64,000 nt of DNA from Roseibium suaedae (GTDB taxonomy: Bacteria; Pseudomonadota; Alphaproteobacteria; Rhizobiales; Stappiaceae), in assembly GCF_900142725.1 (NCBI RefSeq), contig NZ_FRBW01000001.1, positions 806,001-870,000 of the forward strand, given 5' to 3'. The notes under the pieces are model-generated. The model searched no databases, was not told the DNA's origin, and was given only the letters and a program-made list of their open reading frames with translations. Both the position numbers and the translations under genes were made by a program. Shown piece after piece: positions 35,002-43,978 of this stretch. The stretch's first letter is position 1; each line of letters starts with the position of its first letter.

Positions 35002-36783
35002 ATGTACCGCGCGCCAATTGAAGAGATCGCATTCACGCTCAAGCAAGTCTGCGGGCTGGGTGATATTCAGGCCAGCGAACGCCATGCGGATCTCGGAGAC
35101 GATCTGGTCGAGGCTATCCTCAACGAGGCCGGCCGGTTTGCTGCCGAGGAAATTGCGCCGATGAACGTTGTCGGCGACCGCAAGGGCACGATCTTCGCCG
35201 ATGGCAAGGTCAAGGCGGCTCCGGGATGGCGCGATCTCTATCACAACTGGATTGAAGGCGGCTGGAACGGACTGACTGCAACGCCGGATTATGGCGGGCA
35301 GGGGCTGCCGATGATGCTCTCCGCTGCGGCACTGGAAATGTGGAACTCCGGCTCCATGGCCTTTGCCCTCGGTCCGACCCTGACCATCGGTGCTGTCGAG
35401 GCTTTGGAAAAGCATGCCTCGGATGCTCTCAAGGAGACCTATCTCGCCAAGCTGATTTCCGGCGAGTGGATGGGCACCATGAACCTGACCGAGCCGCAGG
35501 CCGGATCCGATCTCAATGCCCTAACCGCCAAGGCAGAGCGGGCAGAAGACGGCAGCTACCGCATCTCTGGCCAGAAGATCTTCATCACCTATGGCGAACA
35601 CGACCTGACGGACAACATCATCCATCTGGTTCTCGCCCGCCTGCCGGATGCGCCGGCCGGGACCCGTGGCATCTCGCTGTTCCTGGTGCCGAAATTCCTC
35701 GTCAACGCGGATGGCTCCCTGGGTGCCCATAACGACGTGCGCTGCGCAGGCGTGGAACACAAACTGGGCATTCACGCGTCACCCACCTGCACCATGGTGT
35801 TCGGCGACGAGGGCGGAGCGACTGGCTATCTGATCGGCGAAGAAAACCGCGGTCTTGCCTGCATGTTCACGATGATGAACAACGCCCGCCTCGCGGTTGG
35901 CATTCAGGGGCTTGGCATTGCCGAGCGGGCCTATCAGGAAGCGCTCAGCTATGCGCTGGAGCGCAAGCAGGGCCGTGCGCCTGGCGACAGCGGTCCTGCA
36001 ATGAGCCCCATTGCCCGTCACCCGGATATCAAGCGCAATCTGCTGGCCATGAAGACCCGTGCCCAGGCGGCCCGTGTGCTGTGTTTTGCCTGCGCCCATG
36101 CCATCGACATGTCGCATATCGCCGAGACCGAAGAAGACCGGAAATTCTGGTCGGAGCGGGCCGGTCTGCTGACCCCGCTCGCCAAGGCGCTGCCGACCGA
36201 CTTTGGCGTCGAGGCTGCGTCCATTGGCGTCCAGATCCACGGCGGCATGGGCTTCATCGAGGAAACCGGTGCGGCGCAGTATCTGCGCGATGCCCGGATC
36301 GCGCCGATCTATGAAGGTACCAACGGCATCCAGGCCATCGATCTTGTGACCCGCAAGCTGCCGCTTTCCGGCGGTGAGCATATCAAGGCCTTCCTGGGAG
36401 AACTGGCGGGGATCATCGAGGGCGTTGCCGCGTCCAACCTGCCGGAGCTTGGCGACATGGCAATCCATCTCACCGAGGCGCTTCGTGATCTGGAAGAGGC
36501 AACCGCCTGGATCATGACGGCACAGGCGGAAGGCCGCATGGCCGACGCGCTGGCGGGCGCAACGCCCTATCTGCGCCTTGCTGGGCTCACCTTCGCGGGT
36601 GTGCTTCTGGCCAAGGGGGCAGCGGCCTCGGACGATGGCCACAAGGCGGCGCGGGATCAGCGGATCCTGCTGGCCCGGACCTACACCTTCACCCTGCTCA
36701 AGGAAGTCGCGGGTCTGAAGGCGGATGTCACCGGGTCTTCCGAAGTCATTCTGGCCTTCGATCCGGAAGCACTTGCGTCCTAA
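35002..36783 (+). CDS. Acyl-CoA dehydrogenase, long (DmdC-like) subfamily
   Basis: A 593-residue flavoenzyme, longer than the usual 380-residue acyl-CoA dehydrogenases because of a C-terminal extension of about 150 residues, as in DmdC (3-methylmercaptopropionyl-CoA dehydrogenase) and FadE-like proteins. FAD/substrate motifs are present: NLTEPQAGSDL, YRISGQKIFITYGEHDL, and the YEGTNGIQAIDLVTRKL block, where the catalytic base is expected. The start MYRAPIEEI is the usual N-terminus. It leads an operon with an isomerase-type crotonase and an SDR, so a fatty-acid or related acyl-CoA role is likely. DMSP use cannot be claimed. Confidence 0.9.
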   Translation: MYRAPIEEIAFTLKQVCGLGDIQASERHADLGDDLVEAILNEAGRFAAEEIAPMNVVGDRKGTIFADGKVKAAPGWRDLYHNWIEGGWNGLTATPDYGGQGLPMMLSAAALEMWNSGSMAFALGPTLTIGAVEALEKHASDALKETYLAKLISGEWMGTMNLTEPQAGSDLNALTAKAERAEDGSYRISGQKIFITYGEHDLTDNIIHLVLARLPDAPAGTRGISLFLVPKFLVNADGSLGAHNDVRCAGVEHKLGIHASPTCTMVFGDEGGATGYLIGEENRGLACMFTMMNNARLAVGIQGLGIAERAYQEALSYALERKQGRAPGDSGPAMSPIARHPDIKRNLLAMKTRAQAARVLCFACAHAIDMSHIAETEEDRKFWSERAGLLTPLAKALPTDFGVEAASIGVQIHGGMGFIEETGAAQYLRDARIAPIYEGTNGIQAIDLVTRKLPLSGGEHIKAFLGELAGIIEGVAASNLPELGDMAIHLTEALRDLEEATAWIMTAQAEGRMADALAGATPYLRLAGLTFAGVLLAKGAAASDDGHKAARDQRILLARTYTFTLLKEVAGLKADVTGSSEVILAFDPEALAS

Positions 36784-36807
36784 CGGTTTGGCTCAAGGGA
36801 GGAGCAC

Positions 36808-37560
36808 ATGATCCAGCATGAGATGAACGACGGTGTCAGCACACTGAGGCTGGACCGCGCAGACAAGAAGAACGCGCTGACCGGCGACATGTACAATGCC
36901 ATGTCTGCCGTTCTTGAAGCCGGAAATGACGACAAGGACTTGCGTTGTCATGTGATCTGCGGCCAGCCGGGTGCTTTCACTGCAGGCAACGATATTGCGG
37001 ATTTTCTGAAATATGCCTCACAGAGCAGTCTTGATAAAACACCGGTGCTCCAGTTCCTCAAGGCATTGGGGGAGAACCGCAAGCCCCTGGTGGCAGCGGT
37101 AGACGGTCTGGCGATCGGCCTCGGCACCACGTTGCTGTTTCACTGCGACATGGTGTTTGCAACACCTGGCTCCCTGTTCAAGACGCCCTTCGTGGATCTG
37201 GGACTGGTGCCCGAGGCGGGGTCTTCCCTTCTCGGGCCGGTCGTGATGGGTCATGCACGGGCTTTCGAACTCCTGTGCCTTGGCGAAAGCTTCGATGCTG
37301 CCCGGGCGCAGGAGGCGGGCATCGTCAATCACGTCGCGGAGAATGCGGAAGAACTGGCCATGGACTGCGCCCGCAAGATCGCATCCAAGCCACCGGAAGC
37401 CATGGCCCTGTCCCGTGCTCTCTTGCGCGGGGACAGGACCTTGATCGATCAGCGGATCGATGAGGAAGCCCGCATTTTCGGAAGCCGCCTGAGCGCTCCG
37501 GAAACCATTGGGGCCTTTCAGGCTTTCATGACCAAGAAGACAACTGCGTCCAAGGCGTAA
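36808..37560 (+). CDS. Enoyl-CoA hydratase/isomerase family (isomerase-like active site)
   Basis: A 250-residue crotonase-fold protein. The oxyanion-hole segments FTAGNDIADF (about 57-66) and DGLAIGLGTTLLFHCD are present. In true hydratases a catalytic Glu stands in the second segment (GGGCELAM); here the place is Thr (GLGTTLL). The other Glu is kept (Glu136 in LVPEAGSS). One-Glu active sites of this pattern are typical of delta3-delta2-enoyl-CoA isomerases, so isomerase is at least as likely as hydratase. It starts 25 bases past the dehydrogenase gene. Confidence 0.88.
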   Translation: MIQHEMNDGVSTLRLDRADKKNALTGDMYNAMSAVLEAGNDDKDLRCHVICGQPGAFTAGNDIADFLKYASQSSLDKTPVLQFLKALGENRKPLVAAVDGLAIGLGTTLLFHCDMVFATPGSLFKTPFVDLGLVPEAGSSLLGPVVMGHARAFELLCLGESFDAARAQEAGIVNHVAENAEELAMDCARKIASKPPEAMALSRALLRGDRTLIDQRIDEEARIFGSRLSAPETIGAFQAFMTKKTTASKA

Positions 37561-37584
37561 GCGGGACATTCTGGGAGGAATTTG

Positions 37585-38463
37585 ATGACCGAAACCACGA
37601 AGAGTCTGTCCGGCAAGACGCTGTTCATCACCGGGGCCTCGCGCGGCATCGGCAAGGCCATTGCCCTGCGCGCCGCCCGCGATGGCGCGAACATCGCGAT
37701 TGCGGCCAAGACAGCCGAGCCGCATCCCAAGCTGGAAGGCACGATCTACACCGCCGCCGAGGAAATCGAGGCCGCCGGTGGCAAGGCCCTGCCGCTTGTC
37801 CTCGACGTGCGCGATGACGAAGCGGTTCAGGCGGCCATCGCAAAGACGGCTGAAACCTTCGGCGGGCTGGATATTCTGGTGAACAACGCCAGCGCCATTC
37901 AGCTGACCCCGCTCGCCCAGACGGACATGAAACGCTTTGATCTGATGCACCAGATCAACACGCGCGGCACTCTGGCCTGTTCAAAGCATGCCATCGCGTA
38001 TCTGGAGAAGTCCGCCAACCCGCATATCCTGATGCTGTCGCCGCCGCTGGACATGTCGGAAAAGTGGTTTGCTGGCCATACGCCCTATTCCATCGCCAAA
38101 TACGGCATGAGCCTCGTGGTGCTGGGGCTCGCAGGCGAGTTGCGCAAGAAGGGGATTGCCGTCAATGCGCTCTGGCCGCGCACGACAATTGCCACTGCTG
38201 CGGTGCAGAACCTTCTGGGCGGCGACCAGATGGTTTCCCAGAGCCGGACGCCGGACATTCTCGCCGATGCCGCCCACGAGATCTTCACCACGCCGTCGCG
38301 CGAGTTGACCGGCCAGTTCCTGATCGATGACACGTTCCTGTCCGGGCGCGGCGTGACCGACTTCGACCACTACCGCGTCGACCCGAGCAAGTCGCTGGCC
38401 CCGGACTTCTTCGTCCCCGCCGACAGCATCCCACCCGCCAATATGGGGCCGGTGAAGGGGTGA
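37585..38463 (+). CDS. SDR oxidoreductase (HSDL2-like)
   Basis: A 292-residue short-chain dehydrogenase. The cofactor motif TGASRGIG is near residue 15, NNASAIQ near 95, and the catalytic Tyr-x3-Lys in PYSIAKYG near 168-175. The long C-terminal part and the LSPPLDMSEKWF segment match the HSDL2-like subgroup, which is linked to acyl-CoA or sterol-type metabolism. GGGAGG lies six bases before the ATG chosen. It is the last gene of the acyl-CoA operon; composition drops sharply just after it. Confidence 0.9.
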   Translation: MTETTKSLSGKTLFITGASRGIGKAIALRAARDGANIAIAAKTAEPHPKLEGTIYTAAEEIEAAGGKALPLVLDVRDDEAVQAAIAKTAETFGGLDILVNNASAIQLTPLAQTDMKRFDLMHQINTRGTLACSKHAIAYLEKSANPHILMLSPPLDMSEKWFAGHTPYSIAKYGMSLVVLGLAGELRKKGIAVNALWPRTTIATAAVQNLLGGDQMVSQSRTPDILADAAHEIFTTPSRELTGQFLIDDTFLSGRGVTDFDHYRVDPSKSLAPDFFVPADSIPPANMGPVKG

Positions 38464-38508
38464 GTGGAGAAGAAGGCGCGTCCGTGCTGTTATTCAGGCA
38501 GGGTAAAA

Positions 38509-38796
38509 ATGTCTGAACTGGGCATTTTGAGCTTATCGGAACAGCTTTCGGTAACCGAAAGGCAGCTTGAGAACTTGCTGGGCCTGCTCGACAAGTGCTT
38601 GTCTGAAGATCTGGTGCAGGAGGTCCGCCAATTCGTTGATGTTGGCGAATATGGCTTGGCCCTGGAGACGGTAATCGGGATATTCCTCGAGGAGAATATC
38701 CCGATTCCTGAGGTGGTTAGGTCCGAAATTAAGGAATGCTCTGAAAGAATGGGCCTTGAAGTTTCCAGCTTCCTGCGAGGTGGCAAAGCATCGTGA
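38509..38796 (+). CDS. MafI-family immunity protein
   Basis: A 95-residue helical protein. The central part EDLVQEVRQFVDVGEYGLALETVIGIFLEENIPIPE is the hallmark of MafI-type immunity proteins, which in Neisseria neutralise MafB polymorphic toxins. No MafB or other toxin gene is adjacent. It starts 46 bases after the SDR stop and begins the AT-rich patch. Two similar-size unknown genes follow on the same strand. Confidence 0.75.
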   Translation: MSELGILSLSEQLSVTERQLENLLGLLDKCLSEDLVQEVRQFVDVGEYGLALETVIGIFLEENIPIPEVVRSEIKECSERMGLEVSSFLRGGKAS

Positions 38797-38814
38797 TGGC
38801 TTTCTGCAGAAGTG

Positions 38815-39312
38815 ATGATTGAATTTTTGAGAGAAATAGTATTGGAAGATTTTTCCGGGTATTTCCCTGCTTTTGATCTTCATGAAGATGAATTGGTCCA
38901 ACTTGGTCTTTCGTCCTGCTATGTTTCCATATTCGATCGCTGGCTAAGTGAGCAGGAAGCTGCGGACAGTCCGCTAATGAGCTATTCGATTGCGCTGGAT
39001 GCTGGATGCCTCGAGGAATACATGCGCGGCGAGCGAAAGTTCTTGAGGTTTTACTCATCCCTGTCTGGTGATGGGGTCATCTGTAATCGTCCAGGGCCAT
39101 TGCGGAGGCTTGAGGCGAATTCAGGCCTTCTTGAAGACGTTCTTGTGAACAGTTTGAGAGAGATTAGGCTGATGGACGTGTACTTTATTGGTGCAGGTCT
39201 TCGGGTGTTGGGCGGGTATGATCGCACAGATCTCGTGATCGCTGAGTGTCGCGAAAAGCTGGTTTCCTTCCAGCGAAGGGCGAATGAGTTTGGACTCTTC
39301 CATTTGAGCTAG
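38815..39312 (+). CDS. Unknown protein in the immunity-like patch
   Basis: About 165 residues, no signal peptide or membrane helix, acidic, with aromatic-rich beta and helical stretches (FPAFDLHEDELVQLGLS, YSIALDAGCLEEYMRGERKFLRFYSSL). I do not recognise a named family. Size, composition and position after a MafI gene fit an immunity-type protein, but this is inference. GC content is well below that of chromosomal neighbours. GTG three bases earlier is an alternative start; neither has a strong ribosome site. Confidence 0.65.
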   Translation: MIEFLREIVLEDFSGYFPAFDLHEDELVQLGLSSCYVSIFDRWLSEQEAADSPLMSYSIALDAGCLEEYMRGERKFLRFYSSLSGDGVICNRPGPLRRLEANSGLLEDVLVNSLREIRLMDVYFIGAGLRVLGGYDRTDLVIAECREKLVSFQRRANEFGLFHLS

Positions 39313-39402
39313 ATTTAGACAATCAGGCTTAGCGCAATCGAACTGAGCTCAAATTTTGAATCGTATAGAAAACCCAATTTAGTGAACTGGGTTGTTGGGG
39401 GT

Positions 39403-39867
39403 ATGGTGCCTGTTTCGGAGCCGTTTTCTAATATAATATCGAACCAGTTAAAGGGACTTGGCTTTAAAAAGAAAAATAGAAATTGGTACTTTGAAAATGA
39501 TGAAGTCATCTTGGTGGCAAATTTGCAAAAGTCTTCCTATGGAAGTCAGTATTATCTCAATGGCGGCGTCTATCTGCGTGAATTGGGAAATGAAATATTT
39601 CCCAAAGAATATAGGTGTCACATTCGCTTTCGGTTGACCTCTCTACTGTCAGGGGAGGAGGTTGAAAGAGCGGATATAGTATTTAATCTGGAGGATCGTG
39701 GTGTCTCCCAACAGCAGCGCGAGGAAGCTGTTGTAGATTTCATGAAATCTGTTTTTGTTCCTGAGTTGCAAAGATACTCGACCAAAGACCAGATCATTTC
39801 TAGTTTAAGAAAGGGATCTACGAAGAGATATTTTGTTCATCGTGATGTTGTTGGTTTTTTGGGGTAA
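39403..39867 (+). CDS. DUF4304 protein (immunity-associated family)
   Basis: A protein of about 154 residues. The opening PFSNIISNQLKGLGFKKKNRNWYFENDEVILVANLQKSS and the following LNGGVYLREL match DUF4304, a family frequent beside polymorphic toxins and in immunity arrays. Basic patches and low GC (about 30-40 percent locally) set it apart from the chromosome. The ATG is chosen over a GTG seven codons upstream because it begins the domain. It shares the bidirectional terminator with the chaperone gene opposite. Confidence 0.75.
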   Translation: MVPVSEPFSNIISNQLKGLGFKKKNRNWYFENDEVILVANLQKSSYGSQYYLNGGVYLRELGNEIFPKEYRCHIRFRLTSLLSGEEVERADIVFNLEDRGVSQQQREEAVVDFMKSVFVPELQRYSTKDQIISSLRKGSTKRYFVHRDVVGFLG

Positions 39868-39935
39868 TATTTTTAAATGTTGTAGTTATGGGGCGTCATT
39901 TTTGTCTCGGTTCACTATGCGCGGGGGCGAAAAAT

Positions 39936-39966
39936 AAAACGGCGCGAAGGTCTTTCGCGCCGTTTT
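39936..39966. terminator. Bidirectional terminator
   Basis: A perfect 13-bp stem (AAAACGGCGCGAA / TTCGCGCCGTTTT) with a 5-nt loop, giving T runs on both strands. It serves the DUF4304 gene (plus) and the DnaJ-class gene (minus), and marks the right edge of the AT-rich patch. Confidence 0.9.
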
Positions 39967-40000
39967 GTCTTTCAGGAATGTTGCATCAGAGCCGAACTGT

Positions 40001-41011
40001 TCAGTCGAATTCCGGACCGCGCGCCCGGTAGGGGGTGACGTCCCGCCAGGCTTTCATCAGGGTTTCCAGTTCGCTGTCCGCATTGGGCGGCAGCTGGATC
40101 TGCAGGCGGACCAGAAGGTCGCCATGGCCGCCGGTCTTGGTCGGCAGGCCCTTTCCCTTCAGGCGCATGGTCTTGTCGCCGGAGGTGTTGGCTGGAATGG
40201 TCAGGTTGACCGCGCCGGTCAGGGTCGGCGTGCGGACCTTGGCCCCCAGAACGGCCTCGTAAAGCGTCAGCGGCAAATCGAGGACGAGGTCGCTGCCGCG
40301 CACTTCGAAGAGCTTGTGCGTCCGGAAGCGGATCTCGACCATGGCATCGCCTGCAGGGCCGCCCATCTCGCCCGGATGGCCCTGACCGCGCAGGCGGATC
40401 TTCTCGCCTTCCACGGTTCCGGCCGGAATGGTCACATTGACGGTCTTGCCGCTCGGCAGCGTCACCTGGGCCTTGCCGGAGTTGACCAGATCTTCCAGCG
40501 ACACATAGGCCGTCAGCTCGGCATTGCTGCCCTTGGCGGCCTGCGGCTTGCGGCCGGCAGAAGCGCCTGCGCCGGACTGCGCACCAGCGCTTGCCCGGGC
40601 CCTGCGTCCACCGCCAAAGCCGCCCAGAATGTCGTTCAGGATATCGTCGAAGCCGCCGCCGCCGCCGGAGGCTCCGCCACCAAAGCCGCCTCCTTGGCCG
40701 CGAAAGCCGCGCGCGCCGCCCGAAGAGCCGAAGTCCTCGTAGTCGCGGAAGCCGTCGAAGCCGTGGGACTGGAACTTGGGCTTGCCGTCCGCGCCGATTT
40801 CGCCACGGTCGAACTTGCCGCGCTTGTCCTTGTCGCCGACGATTTCGTAGGCCTGGTTCACCTCGGAAAAGCGCGACTGCGCTGCCGGATCATTCTGATT
40901 CTGATCCGGATGGTATTTCTTGGCCAGCTTGCGGAAGGCCTTCTTGATGTCCGCTTCGCTCGCGTTCTTTGCGACGCCGAGGACGCTGTAGGGATCACGC
41001 ATTGGGTTCAC
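40001..41011 (-). CDS. DnaJ-class chaperone, CbpA-like
   Basis: A 336-residue J-domain protein. The J domain (about 5-70) has the HPD tripeptide in [10 protein letters not shown]; a Gly/Phe-rich linker with [15 protein letters not shown] and a C-terminal substrate-binding domain follow. The zinc finger (CxxCxGxG) of true DnaJ is missing, so it is a class II protein such as CbpA. It stimulates the Hsp70 ATPase. A monocistronic unit with a strong terminator. Confidence 0.92.
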   Translation of the reverse strand: MNPMRDPYSVLGVAKNASEADIKKAFRKLAKKYHPDQNQNDPAAQSRFSEVNQAYEIVGDKDKRGKFDRGEIGADGKPKFQSHGFDGFRDYEDFGSSGGARGFRGQGGGFGGGASGGGGGFDDILNDILGGFGGGRRARASAGAQSGAGASAGRKPQAAKGSNAELTAYVSLEDLVNSGKAQVTLPSGKTVNVTIPAGTVEGEKIRLRGQGHPGEMGGPAGDAMVEIRFRTHKLFEVRGSDLVLDLPLTLYEAVLGAKVRTPTLTGAVNLTIPANTSGDKTMRLKGKGLPTKTGGHGDLLVRLQIQLPPNADSELETLMKAWRDVTPYRARGPEFD

Positions 41012-41192
41012 CTGTTGTGGGCAGGATTTGACACGGCGGCTGATCCGCTTCCTTGGGGAAGGATCGCCCGGCTCGCATCACGCCCAAAATGTCTTCCTGC
41101 ACAATATCGTGATTGATAGGAAAAAATACCAGATCCATCGATCTGCATTCCGTCGTGTTTTACCGGGAAACCACCGCTATTCAAGCGGCAGG

Positions 41193-41747
41193 TCACGCGC
41201 CAGAGACGGTGAGGGCGGTAATCGCCATGACCTGGCGGATATCGCGGCAGGCCGTGCCCTTGTAGAGACGGATGCCGGCAATGGTGTTTGCCGTGGTCTC
41301 GAAGTCGAGGCAGCCGGTGTCGTCCAGCTTGCTCTTGTCCAGCTTGGCGATGCTGCCCGAATTGCCGCTGTCCGGATTGGTCCAGGAAACGGCGGTGCGC
41401 ATGGTGCCTTCATCGGCCAGCGCGCTGGCTTCCATGCCGGTACCACTGACCAGCTGGTCGATGGACATGGCGATGATTTCACGGTCCGTTTCGCCGATGT
41501 CGGCGAAGGCGACGTCCGAGCTTGAGGGAATCGATCCTGTCAGCACCAGAGGCGTTTCGACGTCATTGCTGCCGAGCGGCATGGAAACCTGCCCGCAGCC
41601 AGCCAGCACGCAAGCCAGTGCAACCGGCGCAAACCGGACCTTCTGGAACTTGGTCTTGACGGCGTCATAGGAAACGCGGTGAAACAAGCAGACGACCTCT
41701 CTGGCCTTGCGGCCCGTTTTGTGGCTCACAGAACGCATCAGCGACAC
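41193..41747 (-). CDS. Lipoprotein (RT0821/Lpp0805 surface family type)
   Basis: A 184-residue protein. The lipobox is VLAGC (about residues 47-51), so the protein is lipidated after Sec export; the 50-residue N-terminal part is unusually long and basic before the hydrophobic core, but no other ATG/GTG start is available in frame nearer the lipobox. The C-terminal [17 protein letters not shown] is typical of RT0821/Lpp0805 surface proteins. Role in the envelope is unknown. It diverges from pdxH with only 17 bases between the two starts, so the promoters overlap. Confidence 0.75.
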   Translation of the reverse strand: MSLMRSVSHKTGRKAREVVCLFHRVSYDAVKTKFQKVRFAPVALACVLAGCGQVSMPLGSNDVETPLVLTGSIPSSSDVAFADIGETDREIIAMSIDQLVSGTGMEASALADEGTMRTAVSWTNPDSGNSGSIAKLDKSKLDDTGCLDFETTANTIAGIRLYKGTACRDIRQVMAITALTVSGA

Positions 41748-41764
41748 TTATCGACAGGTGCTCC

Positions 41765-42400
41765 ATGACCGACCCTAAGCCTTCGTCAAAACCCTTAACA
41801 AAAGATGACTTTACTGAAGTTACGAAACCATTCGCGCTTTTCGGTGAATGGCTTGTGGATGCAACGGCCAGCGAGATCAACGATCCCAACGCTCTTGCGC
41901 TTGCAACGGTCGATCCCGACGGCCTGCCGAATGTGCGCATGGTTCTCCTGAAGGGCTTCGATGAGCGCGGGTTCGTTTTTTATACGAATTTTGAAAGCGC
42001 CAAGGGCCAGGAACTGCTCTCCGCAGGCAAGGCGGCCATGTGTTTCCACTGGAAATCCCTGCGCCGGCAGGTCCGGATCCGTGGAACGGTGGTCAAGGTC
42101 AGCGATGACGAGGCGGACGAGTATTACCAGTCCCGCCCGCGCGGCAGCCGGATTGGCGCCTGGGCATCCAAACAGTCGCGCCCTCTGGAAAACCGCTTCG
42201 CGCTGGAAAAGGAAGTCGCCCGCTACACGGCCAAGTTTGCCGTGGGCGAAATTCCGCGCCCGGAGCATTGGTCCGGCTTCCGGTTGGTCCCGACCCAGAT
42301 GGAGTTCTGGCACGACCGTCCGTTCCGCCTGCATGACCGGGTTGTGTTCCGCCGCAACGCGGATGGCGAGGACTGGACCCGTGACCGGCTCTATCCGTAA
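41765..42400 (+). CDS. pdxH: Pyridoxamine 5'-phosphate oxidase
   Basis: A 211-residue FMN enzyme that oxidises pyridoxine- or pyridoxamine-5'-phosphate to pyridoxal-5'-phosphate. The PdxH motifs are complete: [23 protein letters not shown], the [15 protein letters not shown] block, [11 protein letters not shown], and the C-terminal [11 protein letters not shown] with RDRLYP. The ATG is used as given. Divergent from the lipoprotein gene. Confidence 0.97.
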   Translation: MTDPKPSSKPLTKDDFTEVTKPFALFGEWLVDATASEINDPNALALATVDPDGLPNVRMVLLKGFDERGFVFYTNFESAKGQELLSAGKAAMCFHWKSLRRQVRIRGTVVKVSDDEADEYYQSRPRGSRIGAWASKQSRPLENRFALEKEVARYTAKFAVGEIPRPEHWSGFRLVPTQMEFWHDRPFRLHDRVVFRRNADGEDWTRDRLYP

Positions 42401-42445
42401 GGGCGGGCCAGACCAGGGTTCGGACCTGCAAGTGCGGTGCGAACC

Positions 42446-43420
42446 CTAAAGCAGCTTTTTCATTTTCAGATAGATGTAGGTGACCGCCACCGACCCGAGC
42501 ATCAGGCCGATTGAGAACATGAAGCCGTATTGCCAGCTCAGTTCGGGCATGTTCGAGAAGTTCATGCCATAGATCGAGGCGATCAGGGTCGGCGGCAGGA
42601 ACACCACGCCCAGAACCGAGAAGATCTTGATGATCTGGTTCTGCTCCAGATTGACCAGGCCGATGGTGGCGTCGAGCAGGAATGACAGCTTGTTGTCCAG
42701 CGCGTCCCCATGCTCCTTGATGGAGTGAAGGTCGCGGGAATACATGTCAAAGGTCTTGGACTGCTGGTCGCTCAAGGAGACCTTGGCGGCGTGGCTGTCG
42801 AGATAGATCAGCATGCGCGACAGGCTGGCGCAGACGTCATGCATGCGTGCCACCTGTAGCCCGATCCGTCCCTGGGTCCGGATCGCTTCGTGGTAGACGT
42901 CCTTCTTGCGGGCTGAGATGCCTTCTTCGAAGACCGTTTTGGACATGCGGTCGAAATTCGTGGAAATTTCTTCCATCACATCGGCGCAGCGGTCGATGAC
43001 AATCTCCATCAGGGCACTCAGAACCGCCGGGCCGGTGTTGGCAATCGTGCGGTCGACCTGAACCTTCTTGGAGCACAGGGCGATGGATTGCAGCTCGCCG
43101 TGGCGCACGGTGACAAGCCGCTTGGAAGACAGCACCAGGCTGACAGAGGAAAGTTCCGGGTCCGGGATCCGGGCAGCCATGGGCATCATGACCATCATCA
43201 CCAATGCGCCGGGCTCATCATAAAGGCGGGCGGACACTTCGATCGAGCCGAGTTCCTTCTTGGCGGGAATTTCCGCACCCATCAGGTTTTCGGCGAGCTT
43301 GTGCTCTTCTGGTGTCGGCCGGAACAGATCAATCCACACGGAGGTGGAGGGTGGCGCCTGTCCTGCGGGGACCTCGATACGCTCAAGGCCGCTGGATGAA
43401 GGGCAATAGGCAATGATCAT
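42446..43420 (-). CDS. CorA-type magnesium transporter
   Basis: A protein of about 324 residues. A large cytoplasmic domain is followed by two membrane helices at the C-terminus; between them lies the CorA signature GMNFSNMPE (GMN with the ion filter). It forms pentameric Mg2+ or Co2+ channels. The ATG chosen removes a 31-residue basic extension that is not family-like. Converges with pdxH; a 47-residue gene lies upstream. Confidence 0.92.
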   Translation of the reverse strand: MIIAYCPSSSGLERIEVPAGQAPPSTSVWIDLFRPTPEEHKLAENLMGAEIPAKKELGSIEVSARLYDEPGALVMMVMMPMAARIPDPELSSVSLVLSSKRLVTVRHGELQSIALCSKKVQVDRTIANTGPAVLSALMEIVIDRCADVMEEISTNFDRMSKTVFEEGISARKKDVYHEAIRTQGRIGLQVARMHDVCASLSRMLIYLDSHAAKVSLSDQQSKTFDMYSRDLHSIKEHGDALDNKLSFLLDATIGLVNLEQNQIIKIFSVLGVVFLPPTLIASIYGMNFSNMPELSWQYGFMFSIGLMLGSVAVTYIYLKMKKLL

Positions 43421-43572
43421 TCCGAAGGGCTCCGCTCCCCGATGAGTCTCGCCCGAACATGCCCTGCCGTTCACGGCTCGCGCAAGTCGCGATCGTGTTC
43501 GCAAGACCTTCATCGGCCTGACTGAGAAGCAGATATCGGTCAGCCCGCATGCAATGCCTGCGGGCGGGGGCC

Positions 43573-43716
43573 TTACTTGGCGCCCTTGACCGCGATTTTC
43601 TGACCCTTGCAGAGGGTGGCCGCATTAAGGGCCGCAATGCCTACAGGCTTGTAGAGGTTGACCAGAGTGGAGCTGGCGGATTGAGGCTTTGCGCTGGTGG
43701 CTGCTTTGTCAGACAT
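43573..43716 (-). CDS. Small basic protein, 47 residues
   Basis: A short frame on the corA strand. The N-terminus is Ser/Ala/Lys-rich (MSDKAATSAKPQSASS); then comes STLVNLYKPVGIAALNAATLCKG and a basic end. Codon use is like neighbouring genes. I do not recognise it, but short proteins of this look occur in Stappiaceae-like genomes. No strong ribosome site; GGAC lies about ten bases before the ATG. Function unknown. Confidence 0.5.
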   Translation of the reverse strand: MSDKAATSAKPQSASSTLVNLYKPVGIAALNAATLCKGQKIAVKGAK

Positions 43717-43978
43717 TTTCGTCGTCCATGGTGTCAGAAACGCCGCTGCCCTTGATTTCGGATTGTGTCAACTCTGTGACCGGCGCTCATCTATTTACGC
43801 TAGGGCATCGTTAAAACTGTGATTAAACCTTAATCATCATGCCTCTCATGTGGGCATCCACCAAGTCACGTTCCATGTCGAATTGTTTCGTCGGCGCAGG
43901 AACGGCTCCTGCACATGGACTTCCGGTGTTCTTGAGGTTGGTATAAGACAGGTCCGGAACCTTTGCATGGGCGGATGG

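Noticed and set aside
35002..37560. DMSP demethylation genes dmdC-dmdD
   Set aside because: Long acyl-CoA dehydrogenases and crotonases occur in many fatty-acid operons; no dmdA or dmdB is present and the crotonase looks like an isomerase.
40001..41011. Canonical DnaJ
   Set aside because: The zinc-finger repeats CxxCxGxG are absent; the protein is of the CbpA class.
43811..43830. CtrA box TTAA...TTAA before the DUF1499 gene
   Set aside because: The spacer is 8 bases, not 7, so it does not match the consensus.
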